Positions 15,001 to 30,000 of a stretch of DNA of 64,000 nucleotides are shown here, in pieces (position 1 is the first letter of the stretch; the number at the start of each line of letters is the position of its first letter). Below the pieces are notes generated by a model. It made no database searches, was not told where the DNA came from, and was given only the letters and a program-made list of their open reading frames with translations. The translations under genes were made by a program, and so were the position numbers. The stretch comes from Alentia gelatinosa (lineage: Eukaryota; Annelida; Polychaeta; Phyllodocida; Polynoidae): assembly GCA_950022655.1 (NCBI GenBank), contig OX465579.1, forward strand, positions 75,527,193 through 75,591,192, written 5' to 3'.

Positions 15001-18000
15001 ATTTTCCAAGGTAATTATTTCATAGAAATAGCATATCTCTATCGCAATCCTTTTAGGCAAATGCATTTTGAACTCAGTATAACAAGAAATGTGTGTCCTC
15101 AATTGCCTGTATTTCTCAATATGAATATCCTCAAATGTAATAGGTACTCACTAGTAGAGCTTTTTTCTGTAGAGGATGTGGCTACCGACTCTGAAAGGTG
15201 AATTGATAACTCATCAGAAATGATGTCAACTTATTTTGGTTGGTCATTGCCTAACCCTAAGTACATGAATGCTATCAACAAGACAATGGTTGTTTAATGC
15301 CTTGAAAGTTAAACAGGCTTACCTGTAGAGCTGATAGGTGTTGTGCTTTCCACAGCTGCTGTAAATGGAAGGAGAACTGAGAGTTAGGTTAAGGTTTTGT
15401 CTAGCAGTGAGAGTAGTTCTCCTATACATAGTGTGTGAGAATAGGATGGCAATGACAGCTATTTCATGGCCATTATCCTGTGTGTCATTTAAAACGGACT
15501 GACCAAGATGTAATGCAATTTTGAAAGTATTCTTATTTCATATAGAATCGATAAGCACTGCCTCTTAAGCAGCTGTGAAATATGAGTTAACACTTTTGAT
15601 TGAAAGTACTTACATGAAGAGCTCAGTTCAGTTGTTGATGATGGCACCGATGCTGCAAAGTAGAGAGCAGATGAGCTTTCAGCAAACCGGCTACACCAAT
15701 GAACATGCAGTGACCAATTGTCCAAAATATTGAATTCTAGTATATTGTTTTCTTGAGACAACGGACCTTAATCATGCAGAATTATCATATTGAAACTTAG
15801 TTGATATTTCCTTCGGTGACATGTAAACATTGCAGGAGAACTTAAACTGTCAACTCACCACTAGAAGTCTCTACTGATGTAGTTTCCACAGAGCTTTCTG
15901 CTGTGCTCGTAGACATCACAAAGTCTGCAAAGTAGAGAGTAGAAAAGCTTTCAGCACCAAGTTTTTCAATGGGCATGGCAAGACAGATTATCATGGGTCT
16001 GTAGACTAGTTTGTGAAATTGGGGTAATGACTTCATGAAAGTGAGCCTGCATGTCCAAATTAGATCAATTAAGCCTCTCTTAGTAGGTGATGCCTTGATG
16101 CATAGTTCATGCTGGTGATCCCTAGAGATATTCTTCTACAAGATTTGAAAACTCTTTGCATCTATGTATTAAAGTAACATCATGCATACCTAGAATGTAT
16201 GTATGATTTCAAGTTCTTTGAAATATGAATTTTGAACTCACCACTAGAAGTCTCTATTGATGTTGTTTCCACCGAGCCTAGAAAAAGAAAAGAAGAGTCC
16301 ACTTGTTTACTAGGTGTCTCTTTCACTGGTAGCTTCTTTTATATACTCTATTTGGTCCAACTCTGTTTTCCAAGTTGCTGCTCATGATATTGTGTGTGTC
16401 TCTCTCTCATCACTATACAAAGCCATTTTCAAAGGTAATTATTTCATAGAAATAGCATATCTCTATCGCAATCCTTTTAGGCAAATGCATTTTGAACTCA
16501 GTATAACAAGAAATGTGTGTCCTCAATTGCCTGTATTTCTCAATATGAATATCCTCAAATGTAATAGGTACTCACTAGTAGAGCTTTTTTCTGTAGAAGA
16601 TGTGGCTACCGACTCTGAAAGGTGAATTGATAACTCATCAGAAATGATGTCAACTTATTTTGGTTGGTCATTGCCTAACCCTAAGTACATGAATGCTATC
16701 AACAAGACAATGGTTGTTTAATGCCTTGAAAGTTAAACAGGCTTACCTGTAGAGCTGATAGGTGTTGTGCTTTCCACAGCTGCTGTAAATGGAAGGAGAA
16801 CTGAGAGTTAGGTTAAGGTTTTGTCTAGCAGTGAGAGTAGTTCTCCTATACATAGTGTTTGAGAATAGGATGGAAATGACAGCTATTTCATGGCCATTAT
16901 CCTGTGTGTCATTTAAAATGGACTGACCATGATGTAATGCAATTTTGAAAGTATTGTTATTTCATTTAGAATCGATAAGCACTGCCTTTTAAGCAGCTGT
17001 GAAATATGAGTCTACACTTTTGATTGAAAGTACTTACATGAAGAGCTCAGTTCAGTTGTTGATGATGGCACCGATGCTGCAAAGTAGAGAGCAGATGAGC
17101 TTTCAGCAAACCGGCTACACCAATGAACATGCAGTGACCAATTGTCCAAAATATTTAACTCTAGTATATTGTTTTCATGAGACAACGGACCTTAATCATG
17201 CAGAATTTTCATATTGAAGCTTAGTTGATGTTTCCTTTGGTGACATGTAAACATTGCAGGAGAACTTAAACTGTCAACTCACCACTAGAAGTCTCTACTG
17301 ATGTAGTTTCCACAGAGCTTTCTGCTGTGCTCGTAGACATCACAAAGTCTGCAAAGTAGAGAGTAGAAAAGCTTTCAGCACCAAGTTTTTCAATGGGCAT
17401 GGCAAGACAGATTATCATGGGTCTGTAGACTAGTTTGTGAAATTGGGGTAATGACTTCATGAAAGTGAGCCTGCATGTCCAAATTAGATCAATTAAGCCT
17501 CTCTTAGTAGGTGATGCCTTGATGCATAGTTCATGCTGGTGATCCCTAGAGATATTCTTCTACAAGATTTGAAAACTCTTTGCATCTATGTAATAAAGTA
17601 ACATCATGTATACCTAGAATGTATGTATGATTTCAAATTCTTTGAAATATGAATTTTGAACTCACCACTAGAAGTCTCTATTGATGTTGTTTCCACCGAG
17701 CCTAGAAAAAGAAAAGAAGAGTCCACTTGTTTACTAGGTGTCTCTTTCACTGGTAGCTTCTTTTATATACTCTATTTGGTCCAACTCTGTTTTCCAAGTT
17801 GCTGCTCATGATATTGTGTGTGTCTCTCTCTCATCACTATACAAAGCCATTTTCCAAGGTAATTATTTCATAGAAATAGCATATCTCTATCGCAATCCTT
17901 TTAGGCAAATGCATTTTGAACTCAGTATAACAAGAAATGTGTGTCCTCAATTGCCTGTATTTCTCAATATGAATATCCTCAAATGTAATAGGTACTCACT

Positions 18001-21000
18001 AGTAGAGCTTTTTTCTGTAGAGGATGTGGCTACCGACTCTGAAAGGTGAATTGATAACTCATCAGAAATGATGTCAACTTATTTTGGTTGGTCATTGCCT
18101 AACCCTAAGTACATGAATGCTATCAACAAGACAATGGTTGTTTAATGCCTTGAAAGTTAAACAGGCTTACCTGTAGAGCTGATAGGTGTTGTGCTTTCCA
18201 CAGCTGCTGTAAATGGAAGGAGAACTGAGAGTTAGGTTAAGGTTTTGTCTAGCAGTGAGAGTAGTTCTCCTATACATAGTGTGTGAGAATAGGATGGCAA
18301 TGACAGCTATTTCATGGCCATTATCCTGTGTGTCATTTAAAACGGACTGACCAAGATGTAATGCAATTTTGAAAGTATTCTTATTTCATATAGAATCGAT
18401 AAGCACTGCCTCTTAAGCAGCTGTGAAATATGAGTTAACACTTTTGATTGAAAGTACTTACATGAAGAGCTCAGTTCAGTTGTTGATGATGGCACCGATG
18501 CTGCAAAGTAGAGAGCAGATGAGCTTTCAGCAAACCGGCTACACCAATGAACATGCAGTGACCAATTGTCCAAAATATTGAATTCTAGTATATTGTTTTC
18601 TTGAGACAACGGACCTTAATCATGCAGAATTATCATATTGAAACTTAGTTGATATTTCCTTCGGTGACATGTAAACATTGCAGGAGAACTTAAACTGTCA
18701 ACTCACCACTAGAAGTCTCTACTGATGTAGTTTCCACAGAGCTTTCTGCTGTGCTCGTAGACATCACAAAGTCTGCAAAGTAGAGAGTAGAAAAGCTTTC
18801 AGCACCAAGTTTTTCAATGGGCATGGCAAGACAGATTATCATGGGTCTGTAGAATAGTTTGTGAAATTGGGGTAATGACTTCATGAAAGTGAGCCTGCAT
18901 GTCCAAATTAGATCAATTAAGCCTCTCTTAGTAGGTGATGCCTTGATGCATAGTTCATGCTGGTGATCCCTAGAGATATTCTTCTACAAGATTTGAAAAC
19001 TCTTTGCATCTATGTAATAAAGTAACATCATGTATACCTAGAATGTATGTATGATTTCAAATTCTTTGAAATATCAATTTTGAACTCACCACTAGAAGTC
19101 TCTATTGATGTTGTTTCCACCGAGCCTAGAAAAAGAAAAGAAGAGTCCACTTGTTTACTAGGTGTCTCTTTCACTGGTAGCTTCTTTTATATACTCTATT
19201 TGGTCCAACTCTGTTTTCCAAGTTGCTGCTCAAGATATTGTGTGTGTCTCTCTCTCATCACTATACAAAGCCATTTCCAAAGGTAATTATTTCATAGAAA
19301 TAGCATATTTCTATTGCAATCCTTTTAGGCAAATGCATTTTGAACTCAGTATAACAAGAAATGTGTGTCCTCAATTGCCTGTATTTCTCAATATGACTAT
19401 CCTCAAATGTAATAGGTACTCATTAGTAGAGCTTTGTTCTGTAGAGGATGTGGCTACCGACTCTGAAAGGTGAATTGATAACTCATCAGAAATGATGTCA
19501 ACTTATTTTGGTTGGTCATTGCCTAACCCTAAGTACATGAATGCTATCAACAAGACAATGGTTGTTTAATGCCTTGAAAGTTAAACAGGCTTACCTGTAG
19601 AGCTGATAGGTGTTGTGCTTTCCACAGCTGCTGTAAATGGAAGGAGAACTGAGAGTTAGGTTAAGGTTTTGTCTAGCAGTGAGAGTAGTTCTCCTATACA
19701 TAGTGTTTGAGAATAGGATGGCAATGACAGCTATGTCATGGCCATTATCCTGTGTGTCATTTAAAACGGACTGACCAAGATGTAATGCAATTTTGAAAGT
19801 ATTCTTATTTCATATAGAATCGATAAGCACTGCCTCTTAAGCAGCTGTGAAATATGAGTCTACACTTTTGATTGAAAGTACTTACATGAAGAGCTCAGTT
19901 CAGTTGTTGATGATGGCACCGATGCTGCAAAGTAGAGAGCAGATGAGCTTTCAGCAAACCGGCTACACCAATAAACATGCAGTGACCAATTGTCCAAAAT
20001 ATTTAACTCTAGTATATTGTTTTCATAAGACAACGGACCTTAATCATGCAGAATTTTAATATTGAAGCTTAGTTGATGTTTCCTTTGGTGACATGTAAAC
20101 ATTGCAGGAGAACTTAAACTGTCAACTCACCACTAGAAGTCTCTACTGATGTAGTTTCCACAGAGCTTTCTGCTGTGCTCGTAGACATCACAAAGTCTGC
20201 AAAGTAGAGAGTAGAAAAGCTTTCAGCACCAAGTTTTTCAATGGGCATGGCAAGACAGATTATCATGGGTCTGTAGAATAGTTTGTGAAATTGGGGTAAT
20301 GACTTCATGAAAGTGAGCCTGCATGTCCAAATTAGATCAATTAAGCCTCTCTTAGTAGGTGATGCCTTGATGCATAGTTCATGCTGGTGATCCCTAGAGA
20401 TATTCTTCTACAAGATTTGAAAACTCTTTGCATCTATGTAATAAAGTAACATCATGTATACCTAGAATGTATGTATGATTTCAAATTCTTTGAAATATGA
20501 ATTTTGAACTCACCACTAGAAGTCTCTATTGATGTTGTTTCCACCGAGCCTAGAAAAAGAAAAGAAGAGTCCACTTGTTTACTAGGTGTCTCTTTCACTG
20601 GTAGCTTCTTTTATATACTCTATTTGATCCAACTCTGTTTTCCAAGTTGCTGCTCAAGATATTGTGTGTGTTTCTCTCTCATCACTATACAAAGCCATTT
20701 CCAAAGGTAATTATTTCATAGAAATAGCATATCTCTATCGCAATCCTTTTAGGCAAATGCATTTTGAACTCAGTATAACAAGAAATGTGTGTCCTCAATT
20801 GCCTGTATTTCTCAATATGACTATCCTCAAATGTAATAGGTACTCATTAGTAGAGCTTTGTTCTGTAGAGGATGTGGCTACCGACTCTGAAAGGTGAATT
20901 GATAACTCATCAGAAATGATGTCAACTTATTTTGGTTGGTCATTGCCTAACCCTAAGTACATGAATGCTATCAACAAGACAATGGTTGTTTAATGCCTTG

Positions 21001-24000
21001 AAAGTTAAACAGGCTTACCTGTAGAGCTGATAGGTGTTGTGCTTTCCACAGCTGCTGTAAATGGAAGGAGAACTGAGAGTTAGGTTAAGGTTTTGTCTAG
21101 CAGTGAGAGTAGTTCTCCTATACATAGTGTTTGAGAATAGGATGGCAATGACAGCTATGTCATGGCCATTATCCTGTGTGTCATTTAAAACGGACTGACC
21201 AAGATGTAATGCAATTTTGAAAGTATTCTTATTTCATATAGAATCGATAAGCACTGCCTTTTAAGCAGCTGTGAAATATGAGTCTACACATTTGATTGAA
21301 AGTACTTACATGAAGAGCTCAGTTCAGTTGTTGATGATGGCACCGATGCTGCAAAGTAGAGAGCAGATGAGCTTTCAGCAAACCGGCTACACCAATAAAC
21401 ATGCAGTGACCAATTGTCCAAAATATTTAACTCTAGTATATTGTTTTCATAAGACAACGGACCTTAATCATGCAGAATTTTAATATTGAAGCTTAGTTGA
21501 TGTTTCCTTTGGTGACATGTAAACATTGCAGGAGAACTTAAACTGTCAACTCACCACTAGAAGTCTCTACTGATGTAGTTTCCACAGAGCTTTCTGCTGT
21601 GCTCGTAGACATCACAAAGTCTGCAAAGTAGAGAGTAGAAAAGCTTTCAGCACCAAGTTTTTCAATGGGCATGGCAAGACAGATTATCATGGGTCTGTAG
21701 AATAGTTTGTGAAATTGGGGTAATGACTTCATGAAAGTGAGCCTGCATGTCCAAATTAGATCAATTAAGCCTCTCTTAGTAGGTGATGCCTTGATGCATA
21801 GTTCATGCTGGTGATCCCTAGAGATATTCTTCTACAAGATTTGAAAACTCTTTGCATCTATGTAATAAAGTAACATCATGTATACCTAGAATGTATGTAT
21901 GATTTCAAATTCTTTGAAATATGAATTTTGAACTCACCACTAGAAGTCTCTATTGATGTTGTTTCCACCGAGCCTAGAAAAAGAAAAGAAGAGTCCACTT
22001 GTTTACTAGGTGTCTCTTTCACTGGTAGCTTCTTTTATATACTCTATTTGATCCAACTCTGTTTTCCAAGTTGCTGCTCAAGATATTGTGTGTGTTTCTC
22101 TCTCATCACTATACAAAGCCATTTCCAAAGGTAATTATTTCATAGAAATAGCATATCTCTATCGCAATCCTTTTAGGCAAATGCATTTTGAACTCAGTAT
22201 AACAAGAAATGTGTGTCCTCAATTGCCTGTATTTCTCAATATGAATATCCTCAAATGTAATAGGTACTCACTAGTAGAGCTTTGTTCTGTAGAGGATGTG
22301 GCTACCGACTCTGAAAGGTGAATTGATAACTCATCAGAAATGATGTCAACTTATTTTGGTTGGTCATTGCCTAACCCTAAGTACATGAATGCTATCAACA
22401 AGACAATGGTTGTTTAATGCTTTGAAAGTTAAGCAGGCTTACCTGTAGAGCTGATAGGTGTTGTGCTTTCCACAGCTGCTGTAAATGGAAGGAGAACTGA
22501 GAGTTAGGTTAAGGTTTTGTCTAGCAGTGAGAGTAGTTCTCCTATACATAGTGTTTGAGAATAGGATGGAAATGACAGCTATTTCATGGCCATTATCCTG
22601 TGTGTCATTTAAAATGGACTGACCAAGATGTAATGCAATTTTGAAAGTATTCTTATTTCATATAGAATCGATAAGCACTGCCTTTTAAGCAGCTGTGAAA
22701 TATGAGTCTACACTTTTGATTGAAAGTACTTACATGAAGAGCTCAGTTCAGTTGTTGATGATGGCACCGATGCTGCAAAGTAGAGAGCAGATGAGCTTTC
22801 AGCAAACCGGCTACACCAATGAACATGCAGTGACCAATTGTCCAAAATATTTAACTCTAGTATATTGTTTTCATGAGACAACGGACCTTAATCATGCAGA
22901 ATTTTCATATTGAAGCTTAGTTGATGTTTCCTTTGGTGACATGTAAACATTGCAGGAGAACTTAAACTGTCAACTCACCACTAGAAGTCTCTACTGATGT
23001 AGTTTCCACAGAGCTTTCTGCTGTGCTTGCAGACATCACAAAGTCTGCAAAGTAGAGAGTAGAAAAGCTTTCAGCACCAAGTTTATCAATGGGCATGGCA
23101 AGACAGATTATCATGGGTCTGTAGAATAGTTTGTGAAATTGGGGTAATGACTTCATGAAAGTGAGCCCGCATGTCCAAATTAGATCAATTAAGCCTCTCT
23201 TAGTAGGTGATGCCTTGATGCATAGTTCATGCTGGTGATCCCTAGAGATATTCTTCTACAAGATTTGAAAACTCTTTGCATCTATGTAATAAAGTAACAT
23301 CATGTATACCTAGAATGTATGTATGATTTCAAATTCTTTGAAATATCAATTTTGAACTCACCACTAGAAGTCTCTATTGATGTTGTTTCCACCGAGCCTA
23401 GAAAAAGAAAAGAAGAGTCCACTTGTTTACTAGGTGTCTCTTTCACTGGTAGCTTCTTTTATATACTCTATTTGATTCAACTCTGTTTTCCAAGTTGCTG
23501 CTCAAGATATTGTGTGTGTCTCTCTCTCATCACTATACAAAGCCATTTTCAAAGGTAATTATTTCATAGAAATAGCATATCTCTATCGCAATCCTTTTAG
23601 GCAAATGCATTTTGAACTCAGTATAACAAGAAATATGTGTCCTCAATTGCCTGTATTTCTCAATATGAATATCCTCAAATGTAATAGGTACTCACTAGTA
23701 GAGCTTTGTTCTGTAGAGGATGTGGCTACCGACTCTGAAAGGTGAATTGATAACTCATCAGAAATGATGTCAACTTATTTTGGTTGGTCATTGCCTAACC
23801 CTAAGTACATGAATTCTATCAACAAGACAATGGTTGTTTAATGCCTTGAAAGTTAAACAGGCTTACCTGTAGAGCTGATAGGTGTTGTGCTTTCCACAGC
23901 TGCTGTAAATGGAAGGAGAACTGAGAGTTAGGTTAAGGTTTTGTCTAGCAGTGACAGTAGTTCTCCTATACATAGTGTTTGACCAAGATGTAATGCAATT

Positions 24001-27000
24001 TTGAAAGTATTCTTATTTCATATAGTATCGATAAGCACTGCCTCTTAAGCAGCTGTGAAATATGAGTCTACACTTTTGATTGAAAGTACTTACATGAAGA
24101 GCTCAGTTCAGTTGTTGATGAAGGCACCGATGCTGCAAAGTAGAGAGCAGATGAGCTTTCAGCAAACCGGCTACATCAATGAACATGCAGTGACCAATTG
24201 TCCAAAATATTTAACTCTAGTATATTGTTTTCATGAGACAACGGACCTTAATCATGCAGAATTATCATATTGAAACTTAGTTGATATTTCCTTTGGTGAC
24301 ATGTAAACATTGCAGGAGAACTTAAACTGTCAACTCACCACTAGAAGTCTCTACTGATGTAGTTTCCACAGAGCTTTCTGCTGTGCTCGTAGACATCACA
24401 AAGTCTGCAAAGTAGAGAGTAGAAAAGCTTTCAGCACCAAGTTTTTCAATGGGCATGGCAAGCGGATTATCATGGGTCTGTAGAATAGTTTGTGAAATTG
24501 GGGTAATGACTTCATGAAAGTGAGCCTGCATGTCCAAATTAGATCAATTAAGCCTCTCTTAGTAGGTGATGCCTTGATGCATAGTTCATGCTGGTGATCC
24601 CTAGAGATATTCTTCTACAAGATTTGAAAACTCTTTGCATCTATGTAATAAAGTAACATCATGTATACCTAGAATGTATGTATGATTTCAAATTTATTGA
24701 AATATCAATTTTGAACTCACCACTAGAAGTCTCTATTGATGTTGTTTCCACCGAGCCTAGAGAAAAAAGAAAAGAGTCCACTTGTTTACTAGGTGTCTCT
24801 TTCACTGGTAGCTTCTTTTATATACTCTATTTGGTCCAACTCTGTTTTCCAAGTTGCTGCTCATGATATTGTGTGTGTCTCTCTCTCATCACTATACAAA
24901 GCCATTTTCCAAGGTAATTATTTCATAGAAATAGCATATCTCTATCGCAATCCTTTTAGGCAAATGCATTTTGAACTCAGTATAACAAGAAATGTGTGTC
25001 CTCAATTGCCTGTATTTCTCAATATGAATATCCTCAAATGTAATAGGTACTCACTAGTAGAGCTTTTTTCTGTAGAGGATGTGGCTACCGACTCTGAAAG
25101 GTGAATTGATAACTCATCAGAAATGATGTCAACTTATTTTGGTTGGTCATTGCCTAACCCTAAGTACATGAATGCTATCAACAAGACAATGGTTGTTTAA
25201 TGCCTTGAAAGTTAAACAGGCTTACCTGTAGAGCTGATAGGTGTTGTGCTTTCCACAGCTGCTGTAAATGGAAGGAGAACTGAGAGTTAGGTTAAGGTTT
25301 TGTCTAGCAGTGAGAGTAGTTCTCCTATACATAGTGTGTGAGAATAGGATGGCAATGACAGCTATTTCATGGCCATTATCCTGTGTGTCATTTAAAACGG
25401 ACTGACCAAGATGTAATGCAATTTTGAAAGTATTCTTATTTCATATAGAATCGATAAGCACTGCCTCTTAAGCAGCTGTAAAATATGAGTCTACCCTTTT
25501 GATTGAAAGTACTTACATGAAGAGCTCAGTTCAGTTGTTGATGATGGCACCGATGCTGCAAAGTAGAGAGCAGATGAGCTTTCAGCAAACCGGCTACACC
25601 AATGAACATGCAGTGGCCAATTGTCCAAAATATTTAACTCTAGTATATTGTTTTCATGAGACAACGGACCTTAATCATGCAGAATTTTCATATTGAAGCT
25701 TAGTTGATGTTTCCTTTGGTGACATGTAAACATTGCAGGAGAACTTAAACTGTCAACTCACCACTAGAAGTCTCTACTGATGTAGTTTCCACAGAGCTTT
25801 CTGCTGTGCTCGTAGACATCACAAAGTCTGCAAAGTAGAGAGTAGAAAAGCTTTCAGCACCAAGTTTTTCAATGGGCATGGCAAGACAGATTATCATGGG
25901 TCTGTAGACTAGTTTGTGAAATTGGGGTAATGACTTCATGAAAGTGAGCCTGCATGTCCAAATTAGATCAATTAAGCCTCTCTTAGTAGGTGATGCCTTG
26001 ATGCATAGTTCATGCTGGTGATCCCTAGAGATATTCTTCTACAAGATTTGAAAACTCTTTGCATCTATGTAATAAAGTAACATCATGCATACCTAGAATG
26101 TATGTATGATTTCAAATTCTTTGAAATATGAATTTTGAACTCACCACTAGAAGTCTCTATTGATGTTGTTTCCACCGAGCCTAGAAAAAGAAAAGAAGAG
26201 TCCACTTGTTTACTAGGTGTCTCTTTCACTGGTAGCTTCTTTTATATACTCTATTTGATCCAACTCTGTTTTCCAAGTTGCTGCTCAAGATATTGTGTGT
26301 GTTTCTCTCTCATCACTATACAAAGCCATTTCCAAAGGTAATTATTTCATAGAAATAGCATATCTCTATCGCAATCCTTTTAGGCAAATGCATTTTGAAC
26401 TCAGTATAACAAGAAATGTGTGTCCTCAATTGCCTGTATTTCTCAATATGAATATCCTCAAATGTAATAGGTACTCACTAGTAGAGCTTTGTTCTGTAGA
26501 GGATGTGGCTACCGACTCTGAAAGGTGAATTGATAACTCATCAGAAATGATGTCAACTTATTTTGGTTGGTCATTGCCTAACCCTAAGTACATGAATGCT
26601 ATCAACAAGACAATGGTTGTTTAATGCCTTGAAAGTTAAGCAGGCTTACCTGTAGAGCTGATAGGTGTTGTGCTTTCCACAGCTGCTGTAAATGGAAGGA
26701 GAACTGAGAGTTAGGTTAAGGTTTTGTCTAGCAGTGAGAGTAGTTCTCCTATACATAGTGTTTGAGAATAGGATGGAAATGACAGCTATTTCATGGCCAT
26801 TATCCTGTGTGTCATTTAAAATGGACTGACCATGATGTAATGCAATTTTGAAAGTATTGTTATTTCATATAGAATCGATAAGCACTGCCTTTTAAGCATC
26901 TGTGAAATATGAGTCTACACTTTTGATTGAAAGTACTTACATGAAGAGCTCAGTTCAGTTGTTGATGATGGCACCGATGCTGCAAAGTAGAGAGCAGATG

Positions 27001-30000
27001 AGCTTTCAGCAAACCGGCTACACCAATGAACATGCAGTGACCAATTGTCCAAAATATTTAACTCTAGTATATTGTTTTCATGAGACAACGGACCTTAATC
27101 ATGCAGAATTTTCATATTGAAGCTTAGTTGATGTTTCCTTTGGTGACATGTAAACATTGCAGGAGAACTTAAACTGTCAACTCACCACTAGAAGTCTCTA
27201 CTGATGTAGTTTCCACAGAGCTTTCTGCTGTGCTCGTAGACATCACAAAGTCTGCAAAGTAGAGAGTAGAAAAGCTTTCAGCACCAAGTTTTTCAATGGG
27301 CATGGCAAGACAGATTATCATGAGTCTGTAGACTAGTTTGTGAAATTGGGGTAATGACTTCATGAAAGTGAGCCTGCATGTCCAAATTAGATCAATTAAG
27401 CCTCTCTTAGTAGGTGATGCCTTGATGCATAGTTCATGCTGGTGATCCCTAGAGATATTCTTCTACAAGATTTGAAAACTCTTTGCATCTATGTAATAAA
27501 GTAACATCATGCATACCTAGAATGTATGTATGATTTCAAATTCTTTGAAATATCAATTTTGAACTCACCACTAGAAGTCTCTATTGATGTTGTTTCCACC
27601 GAGCCTAGAAAAAGAAAAGAAGAGTCCACTTGTTTACTAGGTGTCTCTTTCACTGGTAGCTTCTTTTATATACTCTATTTGATCCAACTCTGTTTTCCAA
27701 GTTGCTGCTCAAGATATTGTGTGTGTTTCTCTCTCATCACTATACAAAGCCATTTCCAAAGGTAATTATTTCATAGAAATAGCATATCTCTATCGCAATC
27801 CTTTTAGGCAAATGCATTTTGAACTCAGTATAACAAGAAATGTGTGTCCTCAATTGCCTGTATTTCTCAATATGAATATCCTCAAATGTAATAGGTACTC
27901 ACTAGTAGAGCTTTGTTCTGTAGAGGATGTGGCTACCGACTCTGAAAGGTGAATTGATAACTCATCAGAAATGATGTCAACTTATTTTGGTTGGTCATTG
28001 CCTAACCCTAAGTACATGAATGCTATCAACAAGACAATGGTTGTTTAATGCTTTGAAAGTTAAGCAGGCTTACCTGTAGAGCTGATAGGTGTTGTGCTTT
28101 CCACAGCTGCTGTAAATGGAAGGAGAACTGAGAGTTAGGTTAAGGTTTTGTCTAGCAGTGAGAGTAGTTCTCCTATACATAGTGTTTGAGAATAGGATGG
28201 AAATGACAGCTATTTCATGGCCATTATCCTGTGTGTCATTTAAAATGGACTGACCATGATGTAATGCAATTTTGAAAGTATTGTTATTTCATATAGAATC
28301 GATAAGCACTGCCTTTTAAGCATCTGTGAAATATGAGTCTACACTTTTGATTGAAAGTACTTACATGAAGAGCTCAGTTCAGTTGTTGATGATGGCACCG
28401 ATGCTGCAAAGTAGAGAGCAGATGAGCTTTCAGCAAACCGGCTACACCAATGAACATGCAGTGACCAATTGTCCAAAATATTTAACTCTAGTATATTGTT
28501 TTCATGAGACAACGGACCTTAATCATGCAGAATTTTCATATTGAAGCTTAGTTGATGTTTCCTTTGGTGACATGTAAACATTGCAGGAGAACTTAAACTG
28601 TCAACTCACCACTAGAAGTCTCTACTGATGTAGTTTCCACAGAGCTTTCTGCTGTGCTCGTAGACATCACAAAGTCTGCAAAGTAGAGAGTAGAAAAGCT
28701 TTCAGCACCAAGTTTTTCAATGGGCATGGCAAGACAGATTATCATGGGTCTGTAGACTAGTTTGTGAAATTGGGGTAATGACTTCATGAAAGTGAGCCTG
28801 CATGTCCAAATTAGATCAATTAAGCCTCTCTTAGTAGGTGATGCCTTGATGCATAGTTCATGCTGGTGATCCCTAGAGATATTCTTCTACAAGATTTGAA
28901 AACTCTTTGCATCTATGTAATAAAGTAACATCATGCATACCTAGAATGTATGTATGATTTCAAATTCTTTGAAATATGAATTTTGAACTCACCATTAGAG
29001 AAGTCTCTATTGATGTTGTTTCCACCGAGCCTAGAAAAAGAAAAGAAGAGTCCACTTGTTTACTAGGTGTCTCTTTCACTGGTAGCTTCTTTTATATACT
29101 CTATTTGATCCAACTCTGTTTTCCAAGTTGCTGCTCAAGATATTGTGTGTGTTTCTCTCTCATCACTATACAAAGCCATTTCCAAAGGTAATTATTTCAT
29201 AGAAATAGCATATCTCTATCGCAATCCTTTTAGGCAAATGCATTTTGAACTCAGTATAACAAGAAATGTGTGTCCTCAATTGCCTGTATTTCTCGAATAT
29301 GAATATCCTCAAATGTAATAGGTACTCACTAGTAGAGCTTTGTTCTGTAGAGGATGTGGCTACCGACTCTGAAAGGTGAATTGATAACTCATCCAGAAAT
29401 GATGTCAACTTATTTTGGTTGGTCATTTGCCTAACCCTAAGTACATGAATGCTATCAACAAGACAATGGTTGTTTAATGCCTTGAAAGTTAAGCAGGCTT
29501 ACCTGTAGAGCTGATAGGGTGTTGTGCTTTCCACAGCTGCTGTAAATGGAAGGAGAACTGAGAGTTAGGTTAAGGTTTTGTCTAGCAGTGAGAGTAGTTC
29601 TCCTATACATAGTGTTTGAGAATAGGATGGAAATGACAGCTATTTCATGGCCATTATCCTGTGTGTCATTTAAAATGGACTGACCAAGATGTAATGCAAT
29701 TTTGAAAGTATTGTTATTTCATATAGAATCGATAAGCACTGCCTTTTAAGCAGCTGTGAAATATGAGTCTACACTTTTGATTGAAAGTACTTACATGAAG
29801 AGCTCAGTTCAGTTGTTGATGATGGCACCGATGCTGCAAAGTAGAGAGCAGATGAGCTTTCAGCAAACCGGCTACACCAATGAACATGCAGTGACCAATT
29901 GTCCAAAATATTTAACTCTAGTATATTGTTTTTCATGAGACAACGGACCTTAATCATGCAGAATTTTCATATTGAAGCTTAGTTGATGTTTCCTTTGGTG

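Larger units (their letters stand above)
178..22961 (-). repeat. Array block 1: sixteen units, each exactly 1424 bp
   Basis: The sixteen unit-to-unit distances from 178 to 22962 are all exactly 1424 bp. Variants sort the units into subtypes: GTAGAATAG versus GTAGACTAG upstream of exon A, Gln versus Lys in exon C, and TTTTCATATTG versus TTATCATATTG in the intron between A and E. The units at 178+1602 and 3026+4450 form a repeating pair of 2848 bp. The pairs 12994+14418 and 15842+17266 do the same, both carrying the rare TCAAGTTCTTTG. The units at 18690 and 20114 share AGCTATGTCATGG at a one-unit spacing. Confidence 0.9.
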
